In this document: one piece after another, positions 26,184-33,555 of the stretch
Numbering within the stretch: position 1 is the stretch's first letter
Layout: the number at the start of each line of letters is the position of its first letter
NCBI RefSeq assembly: GCF_000687915.1
Contig: NZ_JHZY01000004.1
Span: 1,684,001 to 1,748,000, forward strand
Reading direction: 5' to 3'
Length of the DNA stretch: 64,000 nucleotides
DNA from: Leeuwenhoekiella sp. MAR_2009_132
Lineage (GTDB): Bacteria > Bacteroidota > Bacteroidia > Flavobacteriales > Flavobacteriaceae
Translations under genes and position numbers: made by a program
Notes under the pieces: model-generated
Told to the model about the DNA's origin: nothing
Databases searched by the model: none
Seen by the model: only the letters and a program-made list of their open reading frames with translations

Positions 26184-27242
26184 GTGATAATGATGAATTT
26201 TAAAATTTTAAATCAAGGTAATTGCACCTTATTCTTGATGACGCTTCTTTTCGTAGGCGCCCTCACATCTTGTCAACCAGATGACACTGGGGGGGGGGCT
26301 GAGTCAAGTGGACCTCCTTCTATTGAAAGTGTAGCACTTACAGCAAAAGATTCTACTACAACAGTAGGTCTTCGCCAAAACTCGTATACGATTTATGGCA
26401 ATAATCTGGGCACAACTCAAGAGGTCTATTTTAATGGCACCAAGGCTTATTTTAACCCTACTCTAGTTACTAATAATGTTATAATTACAAGTATACCGGA
26501 AGATGCACCTTATTTTGATGCAAGTGATGAGCTTCGGGTAGTAACTTCTAAAGGTGAGGCAACAATACCTTTTTCCATAGAGCAGCCTGCTCCTAAAATA
26601 ATTTCTTTTGCTCCTTTAGCTGCTAGTGCTGGAGATATTGTGACTATAAAAGGAGAAATATTTGAAGGTTTAGAATCTGTACGCTTTGGAGACACCGAGG
26701 CAGAAATTGTTTCTTCCACTACAACAGAAATTCAAGTAAGGGTGCCTGAAGGTGTTGTACAGGCTTTTCTATTTGTTGAAACAGCAGGAGGAGTATCTCA
26801 AAGTACCCAGTCTTTTGGTTTTAAATTTGTCATTTACGATGATGCACTAGCCGATAGCTGGTGGATAGGTGGATGGGCCGGTACTCAAGATTTTGAAAAT
26901 ACAGAACGAGTTAAACGAGGGGATTTTTCAATAAAGAGAACCTATGAAGGGGGTTATTCTGGTTTTCAAATTGGGAACGGAGGAGCAACTATAGATCTAA
27001 GTACTATGTCAGCAGTTAAAGTGTCTATTTATGGAGGCGAGGGTATAAATGATGTCAAAATAGTTCTTAATGGTAATGATGGCGTTGGTAAAGTGATTAC
27101 GATAGAAGAAGGAGTATGGAATGACTTTACGATTCCACTTTCTGAATTAGGATCTCCAGCCGTCTTAACAGAATTTTGGGTTCAAGAGTTTAGCGGCACA
27201 GTACCTGCCGTTGTCTATATTGACGATTTAGGTTTGATTTAG
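26184..27242 (+). CDS. Surface glycan-binding lipoprotein with IPT/TIG domains (SusE position)
   Basis: A 352-residue lipoprotein (lipobox LTSC near residue 30 of the longest form) in the SusE/SusF position. The first part (about 45-215) has two IPT/TIG-like immunoglobulin domains (PSIESVALTAKDS...SYTIYGNNLGTTQEVYFNG; PKIISFAPLAASAGDIVTIKG). The last 130 residues form a beta-sandwich that may bind glycan (WWIGGWAGTQDFEN...GGYSGFQIGNGG). It probably holds mannan at the cell surface. A run of ten G (26289-26298) encodes the Gly stretch right after the lipid Cys and could slip. ATG 26190 is an alternative start. A hairpin terminator follows. Confidence 0.82.
   Translation: MIMMNFKILNQGNCTLFLMTLLFVGALTSCQPDDTGGGAESSGPPSIESVALTAKDSTTTVGLRQNSYTIYGNNLGTTQEVYFNGTKAYFNPTLVTNNVIITSIPEDAPYFDASDELRVVTSKGEATIPFSIEQPAPKIISFAPLAASAGDIVTIKGEIFEGLESVRFGDTEAEIVSSTTTEIQVRVPEGVVQAFLFVETAGGVSQSTQSFGFKFVIYDDALADSWWIGGWAGTQDFENTERVKRGDFSIKRTYEGGYSGFQIGNGGATIDLSTMSAVKVSIYGGEGINDVKIVLNGNDGVGKVITIEEGVWNDFTIPLSELGSPAVLTEFWVQEFSGTVPAVVYIDDLGLI
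26289..26298 (+). repeat. G10 homopolymer tract in lipoprotein gene
   Basis: Ten consecutive G bases within an AT-rich gene, just after the lipoprotein Cys codon region (codes for DDTGGGAES). One-base slippage would shift the frame almost at the start of the mature protein and abolish it. Confidence 0.9.
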
Positions 27243-27272
27243 CAATTTGTTTTTAACAAGAATGTTTCATGT

Positions 27273-27312
27273 TTGTTCCCTGTTTAAGAAATTAGGCAGG
27301 GAACAATTTTTT
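27273..27312 (+). terminator. Terminator between surface lipoprotein and GH27
   Basis: TTGTTCCCTG (27273-27282) / CAGGGAACAA (27297-27306) with a 14-nt loop and six Ts. It ends the SusCD-lipoprotein transcript wholly or partly; GH27 starts 11 bp later and either relies on readthrough or has its own promoter. Confidence 0.82.
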
Positions 27313-27323
27313 AAATAAATACT

Positions 27324-28535
27324 ATGAATAAATATCTTCTTTTTTTATTCTGTGTCGTAAGTACCGGCATAGGCCAAGCTAAAGCCCAAAAATTTAAGGA
27401 TGTCGCTCAAACTCCTCCTATGGGTTGGAATAGCTGGAACAAATTTGCCTGCGATATAAATGAGCAGGTCATTAAGGAGGCTGCAGATGCCCTTGTCTCA
27501 AGCGGAATGCAAGCCGCAGGTTATGAGTATATCGTAATTGACGACTGTTGGCACGGGAAAAGGGATGAAAACGGATTTATACATGCTGATAAAGAAAAAT
27601 TCCCCTCAGGAATAAAATCCTTGGTAGATTATATACACAATAAAGGTTTAAAATTTGGAATTTATTCAGATGCCGGTACAGAAACGTGTGGCGGAGAGCC
27701 CGGAAGTCGGGGTCATGAGTATCAGGATGCCATCACTTATGCCAAATGGGGAGTCGATTATCTAAAGTACGATTGGTGCAATACGGGTAAACAAAATGCC
27801 CAAGCATCCTACACAACAATGAGAAACGCACTTTATGAGGCAGGCAGACCTGTTTTATTTGCAATATGTGAGTGGGGTGACAATAAACCGTGGGAATGGG
27901 CAGAAGATATAGGACATATGTGGAGAACGACAGGTGATATCTACCCATGTTGGGATTGCGAAGAAGACCATGGGGATTGGTCATCTTGGGGCGTACTCAA
28001 AATTCTTGATATGCAAGATGGGCTGCGAAAATATGCGGGTCCCGGTCACTGGAATGATCCTGATATGATGGAAGTGGGTAATGGAATGACTGTTAATGAA
28101 GACCGTGCCCATTTTACAATGTGGTCTATGCTATCAGCACCACTAATAGCGGGCAATGATTTAGCAGATATGAGTGCAGAAACGGTTGCTATTCTTACTA
28201 ATAAAGATATGATAGCTATCAATCAGGATTCTTTAGGAATCCAAGGCTTCAAATACAGCAGTAAAGATGGACTTGAAACGTGGTTTAAGCCTCTTAAAAA
28301 CGGAGACTGGGCTGTAACGTTCTTAAACCGGGCAGATCGTGAACATCAAGTAAATTTCAACTGGGAAGATCATCAAATAAAAGATCCTGATTTTGAATAT
28401 AGTGTTGATTTTAAAAATACCCTGTTTTCTTTAAAAGATGTATGGGCGCAGAAAGACCTAAAAACAACAAAGAGTTCCTTTAATGCAGTAGTTGCACCAC
28501 ACGATGTGATCACACTGCAGTTAACTAAAAAATAG
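27324..28535 (+). CDS. GH27 alpha-galactosidase
   Basis: Removes alpha-1,6-galactose branches from galacto(gluco)mannan oligosaccharides. It is 403 residues with a signal peptide (MNKYLLFLFCVVSTGIGQAKAQ), so periplasmic. The GH27 barrel has TPPMGWNSWNKFACDINE, YIVIDDCW, GLKFGIYSDAGTETC, the nucleophile Asp150 in DYLKYDWCN, the acid/base Asp205 in WRTTGDI and GHWNDPDMMEVGN. A C-terminal beta domain (about 310-403) closes it. Length and motifs match typical bacterial GH27. It reads in line with the SusCD genes and ends before a strong bidirectional terminator. Confidence 0.95.
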   Translation: MNKYLLFLFCVVSTGIGQAKAQKFKDVAQTPPMGWNSWNKFACDINEQVIKEAADALVSSGMQAAGYEYIVIDDCWHGKRDENGFIHADKEKFPSGIKSLVDYIHNKGLKFGIYSDAGTETCGGEPGSRGHEYQDAITYAKWGVDYLKYDWCNTGKQNAQASYTTMRNALYEAGRPVLFAICEWGDNKPWEWAEDIGHMWRTTGDIYPCWDCEEDHGDWSSWGVLKILDMQDGLRKYAGPGHWNDPDMMEVGNGMTVNEDRAHFTMWSMLSAPLIAGNDLADMSAETVAILTNKDMIAINQDSLGIQGFKYSSKDGLETWFKPLKNGDWAVTFLNRADREHQVNFNWEDHQIKDPDFEYSVDFKNTLFSLKDVWAQKDLKTTKSSFNAVVAPHDVITLQLTKK

Positions 28536-28548
28536 AGTAAACATATTT

Positions 28549-28594
28549 CAAAAAAACAGGGTAAATACATCAATGTATTTGCCCTGTTTTTTTG
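28549..28594. terminator. Bidirectional terminator between GH27 and epimerase-like gene
   Basis: Near-perfect stem of about 21 bp: CAAAAAAACAGGG plus TAAATACA on the left, TGTATTTG plus CCCTGTTTTTTTG on the right, loop TCAA. It has an A-run and a T-run on opposite sides, so it serves both converging transcripts. Confidence 0.92.
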
Positions 28595-28610
28595 AAAATA
28601 CTTTTATTGC

Positions 28611-29948
28611 TTATTTTTCTAAGTTTTTTAAGCAATTGATAAGTGCTCTAAAGTTGTGATAATTAGCTTTCCAAATATGGCCTTTTAGATCGTCTTTCGT
28701 TTCCGGTTTATTGTCTTGGCCCCATTCATACCAACCTCCAAAGCGATCATCCATGAAAAATGTGTTCACATACTCCCATAATTGATTGAAGTAAATCCCG
28801 TAGTGGTGGCTGTCATTTGGAAAATAGTGTTGCATAATCAGGAGTGTATTTAATCCTTCAGCTTGTGACCACCAGTTTTTATCTGAATTCACGATGGTTA
28901 ACGACTTATCTTCCCCAAAATAATACCCACCGTCATAAAAGCCTCCAAATTCGGGGTCCCAACCATTTTCAAGAGCATGGTCTACCATCATTTTGCCTTT
29001 TAATAACGTTTTTTCGATATCCTTACGCTCCAGTATTTCAGAAGCTTCTAGCATTAGGTACGCGATTTCTACATCGTGACCAAACGAAACATGATCTAGA
29101 TAATAATGTTTTTTTATAATCTCTTTTGTTTCCTCATTAAAAGATACAGGAGTCCAGTCTGCCTCAAAGAAGAGATTCATATAATATCTTTCACTCACGA
29201 TAGTATCTCGTATAAGCAATAAGAGTTCTTCCAGTCTTTCGGCAACTAGTTTGTCTGGCCATACTTTATATAATTCTGTAAAAGCTTCCAGTAAATGTAT
29301 AGAGCTGTTTTGATCTTTATAACCCACATCTGATGTAGAGTCAAAACTTGAGTCTCTTAAAATTGGAGAACCATCTAAGTTTAAAGATTGAAAATAGCCT
29401 TTATTTTTTGGATCATGACTGTGCTCTTCAAGCCAGTAAAAGGTTTTTTTTGCAAGATCAAGCGCTTCTTTATTCCCAGAAACCCTGTAGTATGCCGCAA
29501 GGCCATACATAGCAAAAGAGTTTCCATAAGCGGTTTTTTCTTCTCCTTTTTTAGCGATAGGTTTTCCTTCTTTGGTAACCAGGTTATGAAACCCACCATA
29601 TTTAGCATCCCACATGACATCTCTCAAAAATTCGAATCCGTGTGCCGCATAATTTAGGTAGTTCTGCTTATCAGGAAAAAATTCAGCTGCGACCGAGTTG
29701 GTCCAGATATGCCGTGCTTGCGTTACGATCATCTTATCGTGTTTTTCCCCTACTTGAAAATCATAGGTAATCTCGCTGTAATATCCCCCGTCTTCCTTGT
29801 CTATCACAAGCGGATACCATTTATCGAGTAGGTTTTCTTTGGCATCAACCTTCATTTGAGAAATGATCGCCTCGTTAGCTACTTTTTCCTGAGCAAAAGC
29901 GGTAAAAGTAGTTAGACAAAAGAGACTAAAAAAGTGTAGTATTTTCAT
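28611..29948 (-). CDS. Secreted AGE-family 2-epimerase-like protein
   Basis: A 445-residue homologue of the cytosolic 2-epimerase at 13699-14889, but with a clear cleavable signal peptide (MKILHFFSLFCLTTFTAFAQE). The barrel landmarks are present: IWTNSVAAEFF, YGNSFAMYGLAAYYRVSG, VSFGHDVEIAYL (His291), KNWWSQAEGL and HIWKANYHNFR (His431). Both catalytic-type histidines are kept, so it is probably active, epimerising mannobiose or related oligosaccharides in the periplasm before import. It is a single gene transcribed toward GH27 and apart from the main operon, with its start about 137 bp from the divergent GH9 gene. Function beyond the family is inferred. Confidence 0.8.
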   Translation of the reverse strand: MKILHFFSLFCLTTFTAFAQEKVANEAIISQMKVDAKENLLDKWYPLVIDKEDGGYYSEITYDFQVGEKHDKMIVTQARHIWTNSVAAEFFPDKQNYLNYAAHGFEFLRDVMWDAKYGGFHNLVTKEGKPIAKKGEEKTAYGNSFAMYGLAAYYRVSGNKEALDLAKKTFYWLEEHSHDPKNKGYFQSLNLDGSPILRDSSFDSTSDVGYKDQNSSIHLLEAFTELYKVWPDKLVAERLEELLLLIRDTIVSERYYMNLFFEADWTPVSFNEETKEIIKKHYYLDHVSFGHDVEIAYLMLEASEILERKDIEKTLLKGKMMVDHALENGWDPEFGGFYDGGYYFGEDKSLTIVNSDKNWWSQAEGLNTLLIMQHYFPNDSHHYGIYFNQLWEYVNTFFMDDRFGGWYEWGQDNKPETKDDLKGHIWKANYHNFRALINCLKNLEK

Positions 29949-30085
29949 AACATAATTAATTTCAGTTTAAATATAAAGCAATGTGCACTAGCGCAACCTG
30001 TTCTGAAAATATCCTATAGGAAATCGATAAAAAAGTATTAAGTAAGGCATACATTAGAGACCTATTTTTAAGTTTTCGATAATTT

Positions 30086-32581
30086 ATGACACGTATTTTT
30101 ATTTTTTTCTTATTTTTTTTCGGATTAGCTCAAGTTAGTGCGCAACAATTGGCTGACTCTTCTGCTGTTTTTAAAATTAACAAACAGGAATATCTTGAAC
30201 GACAAGGTGCTAATGTGATGCTGGCGCACGATTTTTATCCGGAAAGCCATCAGGGCGGAGTAGGTGTCATTCAGAACGGCATACGCGTCGCCACGAATGG
30301 TGATCTTAGACTAGAACCAACTCCCGGTCAATGGCAACCGGTTCCCAAAGTAGGAGAGCGACAGGTAGACAGACAAAAACAGGAAATAAGCGTTCACATG
30401 AGCTACCCCGACGCTTCGAAAGACCGCAAAGGATTTAACCCTATTATTTACCCAGGTCTGGAGATGGAATATGAACTGAAGGTAACTCCGCAAGGGAAAT
30501 CTTTTAAAATAACGGTAGATCTTGATAAACCTTTACCGGAAGAATGGGTAGGAAAAGTAGGGATGAATATTGAATTTTTCCCCGGAATTCTTTTTGGAAA
30601 ATCCTATTACATGGATGAAAAGTTTGGTCTTTTTAATAGGCAAGCTAATGGCCCCGGCACCTTTGCTGAAGAAGGAGAATATCGCCTGCAGTCCATGGCT
30701 CAAGGAAAACATCTGGTAATTGCTCCGGGTACTCCGGCACAAACTATTCATATTGAAAATTTAAATTCTCAGGCGGAACTGCGATTATTAGATGGGCGTG
30801 CCAGTCACAGCAATGGTTGGTTTATTGTTAGATCGCTGGTTCCCGCCGGAAAAACAAAAAATGCTATAGAATGGCTCATCACGCCTAATACGCTGAAAGA
30901 TTTTTTATACGATCCGGTAGTACAAATTTCTCAGGTGGGCTACCATCCGGCACAAGAAAAAATAGCCGTAATAGAAACTGATCCCAATGACACCAAAAAA
31001 CAGGATGCAAAACTGCTACGCATCAATAACGAAGGCGGATATACAGAAGTGGTTTCTAAGAAACCAGAACTTTGGGGGAATTTTCTTCGGTATACCTATT
31101 ATCAACTAGACTTTAGTGCGATTACAAAACCCGGTATGTATGTGGTTCAATATGGTGACTATACTACCGAAGCTTTTCAGATAACCCAAGAGGTATATCA
31201 AAGAGACGTCTGGCAACCCACACTAGAATACTTTTTACCGGTTCAAATGTGCCATATGCGCGTGAACGATCGTTATAAAGTCTGGCACGGACTCTGTCAT
31301 ATGGATGATGCGCGTATGGCTCCTGTAGACTACAATCATTTTGACGGGTATATACAGGGGTTTACAACACTTACAGAATATAAATCAGGAGAACACGTCC
31401 CTGAATTAAATAAGGGCGGCTGGCATGATGCAGGAGATTTTGATCTTCGGGTTGAATCTCAGGCAGCTACAGTACAAGGGTTGGCGCATATTTATGAAAA
31501 TTTCAACATAAACTACGACAATACAAGTATTGATCAAAGTACACGCGTGGTTGAAATCCTTCAGCCAGATGGCAAACCAGATATCTTACAGCAAATTGAG
31601 CATGGCGTACTTTCTATAGTGGGAGGGTATACCGCTATGGGTCGTTTTTACCGCGGAATAATAGTTCCTACTAAAAGGCAATATACCTTATTGGGAGATC
31701 CTGTAAACCATAGCGATAATATTATTTTTTCCAACACGGAAGCAGATCAGAATATCCCTGTAGGTTTAGCCGGTGCACCTGATGACCGCTGGGTTTTTAC
31801 AGAAGAAAACCCTGCCAGAGAACTTTCTACTGCCGCTGCCTTAGCTGCAGCAGCACGGGTTTTAAAAAGCTACAATCCAGACCTGGCTGCGCAATGCCTG
31901 TCTATTGCAAAAGCCATTTGGGACTCGCACAGTGAGGAAGCTTTTATCCCTAAACTAGAACTGGCAGTAGAACTGTTAAGGTCTACTCAAAATAAAGAAT
32001 ACGCACAATTCCTGATAAAAAACACAGAAGGTATTATTTCTAATATAGAAAACACCGGGTGGATAGTAGGGCCGGCATTACCCTTAATTCAAGAGCCTGC
32101 TTTCAAGAAGCGATTGAACACCGCTGTAAAGGCTTATTATCAACAAGTAGTAGACTTAGGTAAAAAAACACCTTATGGAATGCCTTATGAACCAGACATC
32201 TGGGGTGCTGGCTGGGGCATTCAGAATTTTGGAATGAAACAATATTATTTTCATACCAGTTATCCTGAAATTTTTCCGAAAGACTATTTGCTTAACGCTC
32301 TTAATTTTGTGTTAGGTGCTCATCCCGGCGTAAATACCTCTTCTTTTGCCTCAGGGATAGGTGCACGATCTTTGACTCAAGCTTATGGGATGAATCGAGG
32401 GGAGTTTTCGTTTATACCCGGAGGTATTGGTTCGGGAACCGCTTTAATTAGACCCGATTTTCCCGAACTACTGGAGTGGCCTTTCCTTTGGCAGCAAACC
32501 GAATATGTGTTGGGAGGAGGAACCACAGATTATATCTTTCTGGTTCTTGCGGCAGATCAGTTTTTAAATGAGCAGCAATGA
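30086..32581 (+). CDS. GH9 endoglucanase/exoglucosidase with extra N-terminal domain
   Basis: An 831-residue secreted enzyme with a signal peptide (MTRIFIFFLFFFGLAQVSAQ). Residues 25-280 form an unusual beta-rich domain with no family I recognise. An Ig-like CelD_N domain follows (about 282-370, VVQISQVGYHPAQEK...YVVQYGDYTTEAF), then a GH9 (alpha/alpha)6 barrel. The barrel has KGGWHDAGDFDLR (catalytic Asp pair), NFVLGAHPGVNTSSF and the acid Glu in WQQTEYVLGG. GH9 enzymes occur in flavobacterial beta-mannan loci, where they can act on the glucose-mannose bonds of glucomannan. The stop overlaps the next start by 4 bp (ATGA). Confidence 0.85.
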   Translation: MTRIFIFFLFFFGLAQVSAQQLADSSAVFKINKQEYLERQGANVMLAHDFYPESHQGGVGVIQNGIRVATNGDLRLEPTPGQWQPVPKVGERQVDRQKQEISVHMSYPDASKDRKGFNPIIYPGLEMEYELKVTPQGKSFKITVDLDKPLPEEWVGKVGMNIEFFPGILFGKSYYMDEKFGLFNRQANGPGTFAEEGEYRLQSMAQGKHLVIAPGTPAQTIHIENLNSQAELRLLDGRASHSNGWFIVRSLVPAGKTKNAIEWLITPNTLKDFLYDPVVQISQVGYHPAQEKIAVIETDPNDTKKQDAKLLRINNEGGYTEVVSKKPELWGNFLRYTYYQLDFSAITKPGMYVVQYGDYTTEAFQITQEVYQRDVWQPTLEYFLPVQMCHMRVNDRYKVWHGLCHMDDARMAPVDYNHFDGYIQGFTTLTEYKSGEHVPELNKGGWHDAGDFDLRVESQAATVQGLAHIYENFNINYDNTSIDQSTRVVEILQPDGKPDILQQIEHGVLSIVGGYTAMGRFYRGIIVPTKRQYTLLGDPVNHSDNIIFSNTEADQNIPVGLAGAPDDRWVFTEENPARELSTAAALAAAARVLKSYNPDLAAQCLSIAKAIWDSHSEEAFIPKLELAVELLRSTQNKEYAQFLIKNTEGIISNIENTGWIVGPALPLIQEPAFKKRLNTAVKAYYQQVVDLGKKTPYGMPYEPDIWGAGWGIQNFGMKQYYFHTSYPEIFPKDYLLNALNFVLGAHPGVNTSSFASGIGARSLTQAYGMNRGEFSFIPGGIGSGTALIRPDFPELLEWPFLWQQTEYVLGGGTTDYIFLVLAADQFLNEQQ

Positions 32582-33555
32582 GAAAAATAATCTGTTTAAT
32601 AAGTGTAGTGCTTTCTACTGTAGGTTTGGCTCAAACACCGGTAAATGCGTATGCAACTCCGGAAGCAAAGCAGGTATTAGCCTATATAGCTTCTTTAGGT
32701 GACAATATTTTATCTGGTCAGCACAGTTACAACGAAGAGCCTGAAAAGTTTTATAAACTGGCTTATGAAATCACTGGGAACTATCCCGCGGTCTGGGGAA
32801 CAGATTTTTATTGGAATGGTCAAAAGGATCCTGGAGAGCGAATTGTAAAGAATGCTATTCAAAAACATGAAGAGGGAGCACTGGTAACGTTGATGTGGCA
32901 TGTAGGAAGACCTACAGATAAACCACCCTATAGCTGGAGTGAAAGTGTACAGAATGAATTTAGTGATGAAAATTGGGAACAAGTACTTACTCCCAATACC
33001 GCTCTTCATTTGAGATGGCTCAAGCAAGTTGATCATGTGGCTTCATATCTTAAAAAATTGGAAGAAGCAGGAGTGCCGGTCTTGTGGAGGCCTTATCATG
33101 AGATGAACGGGGTTTGGTTTTGGTGGGGAAATAAACCGGAGGCCTATAAAAAGCTTTGGAAAATGCTCTACAACCGCTTAACGGAGTACCATCAATTAAA
33201 TAACTTGATTTGGGTATGGAATGCAAATGCGCCGCGTGATATCCCCTTTGATGAGGCTTTTGCTTATGAGGACTTTTACCCGGGAGCTGAATATGTAGAT
33301 ATACTAGCTACAGATGTGTATCATTATGACTATGAGCAGCGCGATTATGAAGCACTTTTAAAGCTTGCCGCCGGTAAGCCTATAGCGCTCGGGGAAGTGG
33401 GAGAATTACCCAAACCTAATATTCTTCAAAAACAACCTAAATGGTCTTGGTTTATGGTGTGGTCTAATTGGCTCGAGACTGCAAATACGGTCAATCGCGT
33501 GAAAGAAATCTATAATTACTCAGAAACGATAACAAAAGATGAAATTAAAAAATAA
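32578..33555 (+). CDS. GH26 beta-mannanase/mannobiohydrolase (3), secreted
   Basis: A compact 325-residue GH26 with a cleavable signal (MRKIICLISVVLSTVGLAQ) and no lipobox, so probably soluble in the periplasm. The family signatures are ILSGQHSYNEEPEKFY, YPAVWGTDFYWNG, LMWHVGRPT, the acid/base Glu175 in WRPYHEMNGVWFWWG and the nucleophile Glu273 in ALGEVGEL. It differs from the two lipoprotein GH26 enzymes of the operon and may act on short oligosaccharides. It is translationally coupled to GH9 (4-bp overlap) and to the next gene (17-bp overlap). Confidence 0.92.
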   Translation: MRKIICLISVVLSTVGLAQTPVNAYATPEAKQVLAYIASLGDNILSGQHSYNEEPEKFYKLAYEITGNYPAVWGTDFYWNGQKDPGERIVKNAIQKHEEGALVTLMWHVGRPTDKPPYSWSESVQNEFSDENWEQVLTPNTALHLRWLKQVDHVASYLKKLEEAGVPVLWRPYHEMNGVWFWWGNKPEAYKKLWKMLYNRLTEYHQLNNLIWVWNANAPRDIPFDEAFAYEDFYPGAEYVDILATDVYHYDYEQRDYEALLKLAAGKPIALGEVGELPKPNILQKQPKWSWFMVWSNWLETANTVNRVKEIYNYSETITKDEIKK

